NCBI GenBank assembly: GCA_964434955.1
Contig: CAYSXI010000006.1
Span: forward strand, 13,510-77,509
Direction: 5' to 3'
DNA length: 64,000 nucleotides
From: JANQLU01 sp964434955
Lineage (GTDB): Bacteria; Planctomycetota; Planctomycetia; Pirellulales; Pirellulaceae
Shown piece after piece: positions 45,637 to 53,756 of this stretch. Both the position numbers and the translations under genes were made by a program. The notes under the pieces are model-generated. The model was not told the origin of the DNA. It worked only from the letters and a program-made list of their open reading frames with translations, and did not search any database. Numbering within the stretch: position 1 is the stretch's first letter; the number at the start of each line of letters is the position of its first letter.

Positions 45637-46317
45637 ACTTCCCAGCAGTTTTTTGCGAACAAGCATCTGCTGAGTCGTAAGGACCGCGAGCAAGCGCGAT
45701 TCAAAGTCGGCCTTGATGGCTTTCGCTTTTTCTTCCAAATCCCTTCGACCTGCTTCGTCTGCTTTCATCCATTCTCGATTGAGATCCTGCCGGACCTTCA
45801 CTCGTTCCATTTGCAGATCTTTGATTTGCGTTTGCTGGGTAGGAGAAAGCTTCAGTTCTTTTTGAACTTCTGCAAAGAACACGAAATCCCAACCGGTCAT
45901 GGAATACTCCAAACAGTAGAGCTTTTTCAATTGCGAACTGGAGAGCGTTCTGATGGCGGCTCGATCCAGTTCAATCACCAATTCGGATTCACCCTCGGCT
46001 GAAAAGGGAATATAAGATTTTGCCTTCGGATTCTGGTCTCGCCATCGTTTAAAGATCTCGTCCCGTCGAACATCGTACTCCGCGAACAGTTCATCCAGCT
46101 GACGCCCCTGTTCCTCGGAAAGATTCAAAGGCCCACGTCTCTCCAGGTTCTGAAGAATGCCGTTTCGATTGGAAGCGCGAAATGAAGGCGATACCTTTTG
46201 CACGATCATACTGTCGTAGCCGTGCTTCTCGGTTTGCACGTTCGTATGCTTGACCATGAAGTAAAACAGCGCCGTGACAAACGCCAGGAAGACGGTGATG
46301 ACGAAAAGTCGTTTCAC
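45628..46317 (-). CDS. Membrane-anchored helical protein, function unknown
   Basis: The 229-residue protein has an N-terminal membrane segment (LFVITVFLAFVTALFYFMV), then an almost entirely helical, charged domain with PLNLSEEQGRQLDELF and KLSPTQQTQIKDLQMERVKVRQ. Those segments recall the LTxxQ motifs of CpxP/Spy-like periplasmic proteins. I do not claim membership. The ATG overlaps the stop of the upstream gene by four bases, so it is the third gene of the PadR operon and is probably coupled to the membrane protein before it. Confidence 0.75.
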   Translation of the reverse strand: MKRLFVITVFLAFVTALFYFMVKHTNVQTEKHGYDSMIVQKVSPSFRASNRNGILQNLERRGPLNLSEEQGRQLDELFAEYDVRRDEIFKRWRDQNPKAKSYIPFSAEGESELVIELDRAAIRTLSSSQLKKLYCLEYSMTGWDFVFFAEVQKELKLSPTQQTQIKDLQMERVKVRQDLNREWMKADEAGRRDLEEKAKAIKADFESRLLAVLTTQQMLVRKKLLGSAD

Positions 46318-47033
46318 GAGTCGTTTCCGATTTCGAGCATCGCCTCAGACGTTTCCCCATCCCGATCAACCCGATGCTGGCTCGATCGATAAAGGCTCGA
46401 TTGAAGCAGGCAAAGTGCACAAAGGCAGGCCGGGGCCAGTACCAGTAGCATCTGAAACCCATCAAACTCCCATGCCTGATGGCAAACCAAAAGGTGGGAT
46501 TCCTCGCAAACAATGGCGTTCAGAGAAAAGCTGCTGCTGATTCCCATGACCGCAGCTGCCAGCAGCGGAAGGTCCCAATGCGACCGACAACGAAACGCGA
46601 CCCAACTCGCGGTGACTGAAACAATGACCGGAAACAGGAAATTGCCCCACTCGATGAACCAAGCCAATCCTTGGTTCATGGCATCCGCTTCGAAAGGACG
46701 CGTCTGCGAGAGCAGGTTGGAACAACTTAGCCAACCCAGATTTCCTGTTAACAGTAGCAGGGCCGGCAGGAATGCGAAGATTGCAAAGGGATAGCGATTG
46801 GGAACGGGAGTCAATTCGTCAAAAGATCCTACGGCCTGGACGATCGCCGCTCGACTGCCGATTCGCGATTCCGCCTCTTCGACAGAAGCTGTCGCGCCGT
46901 TTTCTTCCTCGACGCAAGCCAGGTGATCACGGAGCTCTCCGACCAGCCGGCGAACATAAGCCACCGAGTAACCGGAGTTGAGCAACTCCTGCCTCAACTG
47001 TGCCAACTCATGCCGGTTCACTTTCAACCCCAT
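46314..47033 (-). CDS. HAAS/DUF1700-like membrane protein beside PadR
   Basis: The N-terminal about 90 residues form the helical domain often encoded next to PadR regulators (LAQLRQELLNSGYSVAYVRR, LVGELRDHLACVEEE, EAESRIGSRAAIVQAVGSF). Three or four membrane segments follow (FAIFAFLPALLLLTG, FLFPVIVSVTASWVAF, LPLLAAAVMGISSSF, MLLVLAPACLCALCLL). ATG 47033 overlaps the PadR gene by 26 bp; a GTG four codons on, and an ATG nine codons upstream, are alternatives. In known PadR-linked systems such proteins relay membrane stress to the regulator; here that is inferred from context. Confidence 0.78.
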   Translation of the reverse strand: MGLKVNRHELAQLRQELLNSGYSVAYVRRLVGELRDHLACVEEENGATASVEEAESRIGSRAAIVQAVGSFDELTPVPNRYPFAIFAFLPALLLLTGNLGWLSCSNLLSQTRPFEADAMNQGLAWFIEWGNFLFPVIVSVTASWVAFRCRSHWDLPLLAAAVMGISSSFSLNAIVCEESHLLVCHQAWEFDGFQMLLVLAPACLCALCLLQSSLYRSSQHRVDRDGETSEAMLEIGNDS

Positions 47034-47358
47034 CAATAATGGCCTGAACCGCATTGGCAACTCGCTGCCATTCGGAAACCTTGGTCTCCAAACGGCGAAT
47101 ACCCGCCTTGGTCAATCGATAGTAAATCCTGGGTCTTCCGTTTACTTTTTCCGAACGAACCGCCACCAATCGCCGCTTTTGCAAACTGTGCAACAAAGGA
47201 TAAATCACCCCTTCGGCAAACTGGATGGCTTCGTTGGAACGCAGCCGAATTCCACGCACAATTTCGTAACCATACATCTCCCGATCCTGAAGCAACCTCA
47301 AGATCAAAAGTTCGGGTACGCCTTGCACGTATTCTTTTGAATTTTTCTTGACCGTCAT
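47008..47358 (-). CDS. PadR-family transcriptional regulator
   Basis: The 116-residue protein has the PadR winged helix: VQGVPELLILRLLQDREMYGYEIVRGI, FAEGVIYPLLHSLQKRRLVAV and NGRPRIYYRLTKAGIRRLE, followed by a short dimer helix. I start it at ATG 47358, which has GAGGGG directly before it; a longer frame begins seven codons earlier but would start upstream of the predicted transcription start. The promoter at 47365-47393 places the first RNA base at about this ATG, so the message may be leaderless. Interrupted palindromes upstream suggest autoregulation and control of the divergent PEP-CTERM gene. Confidence 0.92.
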   Translation of the reverse strand: MTVKKNSKEYVQGVPELLILRLLQDREMYGYEIVRGIRLRSNEAIQFAEGVIYPLLHSLQKRRLVAVRSEKVNGRPRIYYRLTKAGIRRLETKVSEWQRVANAVQAIIDGVESEPA

Positions 47359-47364
47359 CCCCTC

Positions 47365-47393
47365 AGTATACCTATTCACATAAAGTATGTCAA
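47365..47393 (-). promoter_or_regulatory. Near-consensus sigma-70 promoter for the PadR operon
   Basis: On the minus strand TTGACA (47393-47388) is followed after 17 bp by TATACT (47370-47365). The -10 box overlaps one ATACCTAT element. Only six bases separate the -10 box from the PadR ATG. Confidence 0.8.
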
Positions 47394-47404
47394 TTTTTCA
47401 AAAA

Positions 47405-47441
47405 CATATGGAATTTAGGTATTATACCTATACACCATATG
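47405..47441. promoter_or_regulatory. Interrupted 37-bp palindrome, probable PadR operator
   Basis: The structure is CATATGG, 4 bp, TAGGTAT, T, ATACCTA, 4 bp, CCATATG, exactly symmetric about base 47423. A related imperfect element (CCTAT, 5 bp, ATAGG) lies at 47449-47463, and another ATACCTAT half-site at 47368-47375 on the PadR -10 box. All lie between the PadR gene and the divergent PEP-CTERM gene. Confidence 0.75.
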
Positions 47442-47520
47442 CTTCATACCTATTTACAATAGGTTATGGCCGTTTCGACGGCAGGAAACAGGGGTAACGC
47501 CAAACCAAGAGGAACCGAAC

Positions 47521-48186
47521 ATGAGAATCCGAAGAGAATCAGAAACCTGGTACCGATCGTGGACGAAGTTTGCGCTTTCGATCGCGACCACCTTATTGCT
47601 GGCTTCCCAAGTCAACGCAGATGTGACCTATTCCAACCTGGGGCCAAATGATGACTTTGGTGGCGGCGCCACCATCCTGATTGGCAACTTCAATGACACG
47701 ACGACCAATTCGCATTACGCCAACCAGTTCACGGCACAAGTCACCGGGTTCGTTTCGACCGTCGACGTCGCCGTTTCACTTTCTGACCCGGGCCTGGATG
47801 ATTCGCTCCTGATTTCACTTTGGACCGATTCGGGTAACCTGCCCGGCGCATCGATCTGGTCGGGAACGGTGAAACCCCGATTCGTTTCCGAGGTCTTGAG
47901 CGTTTCCTCGAATTCGGGAACCGTGGAGCTGATTGCGGGCCAAACCTACTGGATTTCGGCGAGAGCCGACGACGGGACGGGCACCTATCTTTGGTACGGG
48001 AATTCGCAGGGAGCCAGCGGACGATTTACGTTTGACGGCCAGGGAGGGACGAATTGGAATCCACCAAATTCGTTTGCGCAACAGGCCTTCCGAGTCAATG
48101 TTTCCAATGTTCCCGAACCGGCTTCGCTCCCATTGATCGCGCTCGCGTGCGGGGCCTTCTTTCGAAGAAATCGAAAACGCCGCTAA
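47521..48186 (+). CDS. PEP-CTERM protein with a choice-of-anchor-type domain
   Basis: The 221-residue protein has a signal peptide (FALSIATTLLLASQVNA), a beta-sandwich region with ANQFTAQVTGFVSTVDVAVSL, LLISLWTDSGNLPG and GQTYWISARADDG, resembling the choice-of-anchor family found with several surface-sorting signals, and ends VPEPASLPLIALACGAFFRR plus basic residues. It would be exported and processed by an exosortase. It is divergent from the PadR operon and shares its operator-rich upstream region, so it may be a PadR target. Confidence 0.85.
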   Translation: MRIRRESETWYRSWTKFALSIATTLLLASQVNADVTYSNLGPNDDFGGGATILIGNFNDTTTNSHYANQFTAQVTGFVSTVDVAVSLSDPGLDDSLLISLWTDSGNLPGASIWSGTVKPRFVSEVLSVSSNSGTVELIAGQTYWISARADDGTGTYLWYGNSQGASGRFTFDGQGGTNWNPPNSFAQQAFRVNVSNVPEPASLPLIALACGAFFRRNRKRR

Positions 48187-48200
48187 GTGCTTTCGACAAA

Positions 48201-48228
48201 AAAACTCGCTGAAAATTCAGCGAGTTTT
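48201..48228. terminator. Bidirectional rho-independent terminator
   Basis: AAAACTCGCTGAA at 48201-48213 pairs perfectly with TTCAGCGAGTTTT at 48216-48228 around a 2-base loop. A-rich sequence before and T-rich sequence after make it work in both directions. It lies between the convergent PEP-CTERM genes. Confidence 0.92.
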
Positions 48229-48255
48229 TCTTCTACCTTTGGCATCAGCCGCCAC

Positions 48256-48804
48256 TCAACTTCGTTTTCTTCGCAAGTTGATCAACCCGCAAAGGGCGCC
48301 GAGAAACACGATCGCCGAAGAGGGTTCCGGGATCGCGGTACCCAAAAGAAAGCCGTTGCCTCCGGGGATTCCTTGCTCCCAGGACCCAGAAGGCGAAAAC
48401 GCGGCGACCTCCGCTTCGGTCGGCCCACTCCCGATGAAGAAACTTTCTGTAAAACCGGCGCTTTCCCAAACGATCTCCTGATCATTCGAGTTGGTAACCT
48501 GAACAAACAGATTACCGCCAACATCGACGAAATCGATATCCGCTCCACCACCATTGAACAGAGTGCCTAGCGCGATGGGGCTATCGGAATTAACTTGCAT
48601 GAACAAGTTATGGGCCTGCACAGCGGAAGACGTATCGGCAATATCGACGTCGATATCAAGTGTTCCGAAAACACGAAGGGTATTCCCGCTTCCGCCGTCA
48701 TCCGTTGCCGATACATCAATGTTATAAGAAACAACATCGGCGGAAGCCGAGACGGTCACCAGCAACGCAACCAGCGCACCGAAAAACAAATTTTTTCCAT
48801 TCAT
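48256..48804 (-). CDS. Small PEP-CTERM sorting-domain protein
   Basis: The 182-residue protein has a signal peptide (LFFGALVALLVTVSASA), an acidic beta-rich body with no family I recognise, and a C-terminal exosortase signal (IPEPSSAIVFLGALCGL followed by RRKRS). It converges with another PEP-CTERM gene and shares its terminator. Four such proteins in this window imply an exosortase elsewhere in the genome. Confidence 0.85.
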   Translation of the reverse strand: MNGKNLFFGALVALLVTVSASADVVSYNIDVSATDDGGSGNTLRVFGTLDIDVDIADTSSAVQAHNLFMQVNSDSPIALGTLFNGGGADIDFVDVGGNLFVQVTNSNDQEIVWESAGFTESFFIGSGPTEAEVAAFSPSGSWEQGIPGGNGFLLGTAIPEPSSAIVFLGALCGLINLRRKRS

Positions 48805-49003
48805 ACTTCTTACTTCTCAAAAAAACTTTCCAAAATCCCAAATAACCAACTCATTGAAGTAGTTTAGTTAACGAAGAAACAGGCTCAAGAGAGATTTCCA
48901 TCCTCGCAATTCCGCCAAGAACGGGAACCTTCCTGTTGCTTGACATGTGATACGATGGTGCCTGACACGATTAACCAAGACGAAAGAGAACGGAGTGCAA
49001 ATC

Positions 49004-50251
49004 ATGACACTGCATCCTATGAACCAATTCCTTTGTTCGGCCCTTGCGATAGCGGGATTGTTGATAACGCCGATGGTTTCTTTGGCCCAGCTCTCGGATC
49101 CTGACGGCAAACCCGCCAACATGAAGAAACCCGTGCAGGTTTATATCCTGATGGGTCAGTCCAACATGCTTGGATTCGGCAAAATCAACGCCGGCAAGGG
49201 AAATCCAGATGGCTCGCTTGAACATGCCGTCAAAGAAAAAAAACTCTACCCTTACCTGGTCGACGATCAAGGCAATTGGACAACCCGAAAAGATGTTCGC
49301 AATGTCTTTGTGATGGGCAGCGGCACCGGCCGGATGCAGCTCAAGAAGAACGAATGGCTGACAATCGGCAAAGGCAAGATTGGTCCCGAGGTTGGGATTG
49401 GTCACCACCTTGGCGAAGCCGTCGATGCGCCCGTCCTGATTCTGAAAAGCTGCATTGGCAATCGGGCCCTGGGATGGGACTTGCTGCCACCGGGTAGCGA
49501 GGGCTTTGAGTTCACCGATTCAAAAGGGGTCACCTGGGTTCATCCTGGCTACAAAGGTTCGCCAGAGAAATGGAAGAAAGGTACCGAGCCCAAGAAAATT
49601 GGCTGGTACGCTGGCATGCAATACGACGGAGATGTGGCAAGAATCAAGAAAGTCCTCGAAGAGCTCGACAAATACTACCCCGGAATCGAACCTTCGGCTG
49701 ACTCGAAAGCCGAAGCGGAATCAATCCAGGCACAGATCAAAGAACTTGAAGACTTCGCCCGCCGCGCTCGCTTTACGGCAGAAGGACTGAAAGCCCACAA
49801 CGCGAAAATCGCTGCACTAAGGGAAAAATTGGCCGGGCTTGAGTCGGGCAAAAAAGGCTATGAAATCGCTGGCTTCTTCTGGTGGCAAGGCGATCGAGAT
49901 AGTCGGAGTGCCGCGCTCGCCAGTCGATACGAGAAGAACCTTGCCCACCTCATCAAACAATTGCGAAAAGAGTTCGATGCTCCCAACGCAAAGTTTGTCT
50001 GTGCTTCTTTGGGGCAAACGAAGAAAGGTTCCGCCGACAACGGCGGAAAGATCCTTGACGCGATTTTTGCGGTCGACGGAAACTCGGGAAAATACCCTGA
50101 GTTCAAAGGAAACGTTGCCGGCGTCTACACGCATCCGCTTTCAAAGGGCGGAAGTTCAGGCGGGCATTACAGCGGCAACGCGGAAACCTACATGAATGTC
50201 GGCGAGGCGATGGGCAAGGCAATGGTCGAATTGCTCAAGTCCCAAAAATAG
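49004..50251 (+). CDS. SASA-domain carbohydrate esterase with coiled-coil insert
   Basis: ATG 49004 (GGAG 8 bp upstream) gives a signal peptide (LCSALAIAGLLITPMVSLAQ). The catalytic block YILMGQSNMLGFGK places the nucleophile at Ser53, and GFFWWQGDRDS carries the later Gln/Asp region of SGNH/SASA esterases, which deacetylate sialic acid or plant-type acetylated sugars. Residues about 231-284 form a charged helical insert (AEAESIQAQIKELEDFARRA and following) that is not part of the usual core and may be a coiled-coil dimerisation arm. The gene stands alone. A second esterase of the same superfamily lies at 55228-57138. Confidence 0.88.
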   Translation: MTLHPMNQFLCSALAIAGLLITPMVSLAQLSDPDGKPANMKKPVQVYILMGQSNMLGFGKINAGKGNPDGSLEHAVKEKKLYPYLVDDQGNWTTRKDVRNVFVMGSGTGRMQLKKNEWLTIGKGKIGPEVGIGHHLGEAVDAPVLILKSCIGNRALGWDLLPPGSEGFEFTDSKGVTWVHPGYKGSPEKWKKGTEPKKIGWYAGMQYDGDVARIKKVLEELDKYYPGIEPSADSKAEAESIQAQIKELEDFARRARFTAEGLKAHNAKIAALREKLAGLESGKKGYEIAGFFWWQGDRDSRSAALASRYEKNLAHLIKQLRKEFDAPNAKFVCASLGQTKKGSADNGGKILDAIFAVDGNSGKYPEFKGNVAGVYTHPLSKGGSSGGHYSGNAETYMNVGEAMGKAMVELLKSQK

Positions 50252-50333
50252 TCGCGCCCGTCAGCGATCGCAGCCGCGGCGCTGATCGATCAGGTTGCGA
50301 TCGCAATCGAAATTGACTGGCGGGCGAAATAGA

Positions 50334-50373
50334 CTGGCGGGAACCGTTGCTGGACAGTAGCAGCTCCCGCCAG
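50334..50373. other. Hairpin between convergent genes
   Basis: CTGGCGGGA (50334-50342) pairs with TCCCGCCAG (50365-50373); TGCT/AGCA inside can extend it. It sits between the esterase and the WD40 kinase genes, where a terminator is expected, but no T run adjoins either side. Confidence 0.45.
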
Positions 50374-50475
50374 CCATTTCCCAACTCGAATGTTGCTTAT
50401 CCGCAGCGGCCCGCCGCAGAACGAATGGCTGCAGGGCGCCGATTCATGCGTCAAAGCAAACACCCGTTTGTCGGG

Positions 50476-53058
50476 CTACTTGTTTTCGACCTTGAAGTCA
50501 CTCGTGCTCCAAACGGTTGCCTCGGCGTTGCGTCCTGGCGATCCGCCGCCGGCCGCCAGATGCTTTCCATTGGAACTGATCGCGACCGTTCGAATGGGCC
50601 CGGGCAAATCGTCAAAGGTAATCAGCTCGATTCCGGTTTCCGCATCCCAGACGGTGACGGAATTGTCGTAGCCGGCGCTGAAGATCCTTTTCCCATCTGG
50701 CGAATAGACAACGCTAAACACGGGTAGCCGGTGTCCTTTCATCCGGAACATTTCTTTTCCCGTCTCAAGATTCCACACGGCCAGCGAGCGATCCGTGCTC
50801 GCAGATGCGATTTGCTCGTGCCCTGGACGAAACGCGATACCGAGGACATTGTTTGTGTGTCCCTCGAAATGCGAAATCTCGCGTCCCGTTTTGGCACTCC
50901 AAACCCGTAGGATCCGGTCGTATCCGCCGCTTGCAATCAAGCTGCCGTCCGGGCTGTAGGTAACCGACACGACTGAGTTCCTTCTCCCAAACTCGTGCTG
51001 GCCGACAAAATCGTGAATCGTCTGCAAGGTATCGACCGACCAAACCTTGATGTCACTCGCGCGTTTTGCAAATGGGCTATTGGGAAAGGCGGTGCTGACA
51101 ATCCGCGCATTGTCGGGGCTGAAACAAAGACTGCGAACCTTCCCGGTTTCGTGGTCGCCGGGGCGACGTTCTTCGGGATTGTGCCCTTTGTATTTTGCTT
51201 TCAACTTTCCGGTCTCGATTTCCCATAGGCAAACATATCCGTCCCAGGAACCGGTCGCGGCAAGCTTTCCGTTGGGGCTGACCGCAACGCAAAGCACGGC
51301 CGCCGCGTGCCCTTCAAGCTCGGTGACTTTGTTGGTGGCAATATCCCAAACCTTGACCTGCTTGCTCGAGTCGGCAACGATCAGTCGTCGCCCGTCGTTT
51401 GTGAATGCGAGTCCGTTGACAGCTGGGCCCTTGGCCATGGAACGCTTGCGAGTGCTTCCTTCCTTGCCAATATTCATCGCCTGATTTTGCAGGAATTCAA
51501 ACTCCCAGCCACGAAGTTTCGGCTCTGTGCTTCTCAGAAGGTCTCGCAATTCTTGACCGCCGCCCCGGTGAAGTGCTTTTTGGGCCGACTGAATTTGCTT
51601 GGCATAGGCTGAAATCTCTTCCCGTGAAACTTTTGACTTCACCTGGGACTGTCGTTTGTCAACGTCATTCTTTTCAGATGTCTGGTTCTTGTCGCCTTTT
51701 TTTCCTTGGTCGGAGCTCCGCTTTTCTTCCTCCTGTTTTGCAGCTGCATCCTGGAGTTGCCCTTCAGGCCCAACGGCTGCAAACCTTTCATTGAATTGAG
51801 AAGCGATTACAATGCTCGCCAAAACAAATGACAACGCGGCGGCGGTTCCCAACAAGATGGCCTTCCTTGAAAACATCCATTTGGCTTCACCCAAACGGGC
51901 CAACTTTTCCGGGAGTGGATTTGAATCTGGATTCTGAACATGATTCAAGCATTGCTCTAGAATCGATTGCACGACTTCCGCGGATTCAAATCGGTTTTCA
52001 CGTTCTTTCGCCATAAGTTTTGCAATCATCGTTGTCATCCATTCTGGAGTTTCTGGATTGATTTCACGTATTGAGCGCGGCTCATCTTCTATGATTCGAC
52101 GAATCACGCCAAAAGTAGTTTCCGCACGAAACGCAGGTCGCCCGGTGCACATCGTATAAAGAACGCTTCCCAAGCTGAACAAATCGCTTTTTTGATCGAC
52201 CGCGTCGCCACGGGCCTGTTCGGGAGACATGTAGAGCGGTGTACCAATCGACGCTCCTGTTCGGGTCACTTCAACATCATCGGCCGCCCGAGCCAATCCA
52301 AAATCAGTGATCAAAGCGCGCTCCACATTTGCTTCTTCCAACAAAATGTTGGAGGGCTTGATATCGCGATGCACCAGCCCTTGCTGATGGGCAGCCGCGA
52401 GCCCGGACGCCACCTGAATTCCAATACGGAGGATCTCCACGATGCCAAGATTGCCTTGCCGATTGATACGGGATTGAAGCGCCTCGCCCGCCACATAGTG
52501 CATCACCAAGAACGGTGCTTCACGATCCGTTTCGACATTGTGAATCGGCACGACATGCTGATGGACAACCGCCGCCGCCGCGCGTGCTTCACGAGCGAAG
52601 CGTTTCCGTGCTGTTCCATTGCCGGCGAGATAGGGCGCCAACACCTTGATAGCGACAGGCCGGTTGAGCTCCGAATCGAAAGCTTTGAAAACGATTCCCA
52701 TTCCTCCAACGCCGACAAGTCGCTCAATTTCATAGCGCCCCAGTCGACCAAGGTTTTCCGGATGCCTGGCGGGCGCCAAGAGCTGCTTGGCCATGGATTC
52801 CGACCAATGAATCGGCGACATCACGGACTCGCTCGACAACGGAATTTGATTGAACTCGGGTAGTTCGTCTCGACCGGAAAGGGCCTCAATGACATTGGCC
52901 CATTCGTCCCTGGTTGCCGCAATCGACTCGGCGTCGGCCTGGCATACCTCACAATGTTCCATATGGCGATAGAGTAACTCGGCATCTGAATCAGCAAGTC
53001 CTTCATGGATCATTGCCCTGAGCCGCTCCTTGTTGCATGTTGTTGATCGCTCATTCAC
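50476..53058 (-). CDS. Zinc-finger / Ser-Thr kinase / WD40 membrane protein
   Basis: The 860-residue protein opens with an anti-sigma-type zinc finger: Cys8 and H32-x3-C36-x2-C39 (RHMEHCEVCQ). A kinase domain follows (YEIERLVGVGGMGIVFKAF near 108, VAIKVL, HRDIKPSNILL, LITDFGLARA, GTPLYMSPEQA). A membrane helix (AILLGTAAALSFVLASIVI, about 400-420), a Lys/Glu-rich stretch and a C-terminal WD40 propeller (about 545-855, for example VKVWDIATNKV and LRVWSAKTGREI) complete it. The ATG overlaps the upstream ECF sigma stop by four bases. The zinc finger probably binds that sigma factor, with the kinase and the extracytoplasmic propeller controlling release; this part is inferred. Confidence 0.94.
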   Translation of the reverse strand: MNERSTTCNKERLRAMIHEGLADSDAELLYRHMEHCEVCQADAESIAATRDEWANVIEALSGRDELPEFNQIPLSSESVMSPIHWSESMAKQLLAPARHPENLGRLGRYEIERLVGVGGMGIVFKAFDSELNRPVAIKVLAPYLAGNGTARKRFAREARAAAAVVHQHVVPIHNVETDREAPFLVMHYVAGEALQSRINRQGNLGIVEILRIGIQVASGLAAAHQQGLVHRDIKPSNILLEEANVERALITDFGLARAADDVEVTRTGASIGTPLYMSPEQARGDAVDQKSDLFSLGSVLYTMCTGRPAFRAETTFGVIRRIIEDEPRSIREINPETPEWMTTMIAKLMAKERENRFESAEVVQSILEQCLNHVQNPDSNPLPEKLARLGEAKWMFSRKAILLGTAAALSFVLASIVIASQFNERFAAVGPEGQLQDAAAKQEEEKRSSDQGKKGDKNQTSEKNDVDKRQSQVKSKVSREEISAYAKQIQSAQKALHRGGGQELRDLLRSTEPKLRGWEFEFLQNQAMNIGKEGSTRKRSMAKGPAVNGLAFTNDGRRLIVADSSKQVKVWDIATNKVTELEGHAAAVLCVAVSPNGKLAATGSWDGYVCLWEIETGKLKAKYKGHNPEERRPGDHETGKVRSLCFSPDNARIVSTAFPNSPFAKRASDIKVWSVDTLQTIHDFVGQHEFGRRNSVVSVTYSPDGSLIASGGYDRILRVWSAKTGREISHFEGHTNNVLGIAFRPGHEQIASASTDRSLAVWNLETGKEMFRMKGHRLPVFSVVYSPDGKRIFSAGYDNSVTVWDAETGIELITFDDLPGPIRTVAISSNGKHLAAGGGSPGRNAEATVWSTSDFKVENK

Positions 53059-53642
53059 GCTTGCGTCTCGTATTCCTGAACCAGCTTTTTGATCTTTGCC
53101 ATCACGCGACTTCGGGCACAGTAGATCTGCCCGCGCACCATTCCAAGTTCATCACTGGCCTTCTCAACCGATAGACCATCAATGCTGGTCAACCAAAAGG
53201 CTCGCCAAGTTTTCTCTTCAATCGTGTCCCGGACTTGAGCGGCCGCCCATTGGAATATCGATCGATTGTATTCCAGTTCCAGATCCCTCGAGCAGTCATT
53301 ATCTACCGCGACCTGGGCAAGGATCTTTTCGCCTTGCACGCCATCTTGCCCCAGCGGGCGACTTGCGCGGCGCGTCAACATGTCGACCGCTTCGTTCCGG
53401 GCAATCGTCAGCAACCAAGCACGAAAGCTGCCGCGATCCTCCCTCTCCAACCATTGCGTCACCGATTTGGCGACCGACATAAAAACCTCCTGGACCAGGT
53501 TTTCAGCATCTGCCTGTTGATAACCGCGACGGAGTGCAACGCGGAAAATCACGGGCGAATAGATTGACGTGAATTCATCCCAGGCAGTCACATCATCTAC
53601 GTTTGGCAAACGCAAAATCAAACTCGCGCGGGTCGAATCCAT
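53055..53642 (-). CDS. ECF-type RNA polymerase sigma factor
   Basis: The 195-residue protein has region 2 (VDDVTAWDEFTSIYSPVIFR, DAENLVQEVFMSVAKSV, FRAWLLTIARNEAVDML) and region 4 (EEKTWRAFWLTSIDGLSVEK, ASDELGMVRGQIYCARSRVM). It is the short planctomycete ECF type linked to kinases. The stop overlaps the start of the zinc-finger kinase, so the two are made in fixed proportion, as expected for a sigma factor and its regulator. The start is an ATG. Confidence 0.94.
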   Translation of the reverse strand: MDSTRASLILRLPNVDDVTAWDEFTSIYSPVIFRVALRRGYQQADAENLVQEVFMSVAKSVTQWLEREDRGSFRAWLLTIARNEAVDMLTRRASRPLGQDGVQGEKILAQVAVDNDCSRDLELEYNRSIFQWAAAQVRDTIEEKTWRAFWLTSIDGLSVEKASDELGMVRGQIYCARSRVMAKIKKLVQEYETQA

Positions 53643-53756
53643 TATGTCTTTTCAGCAAGGAAGGGATGTCTTGCCAATTAGACTCAACACAAATCCGATT
53701 TCTATCTCACCACTTGGAATTTTTCGAAAATTACTTTTCGAAACGCCCGGATCGAT

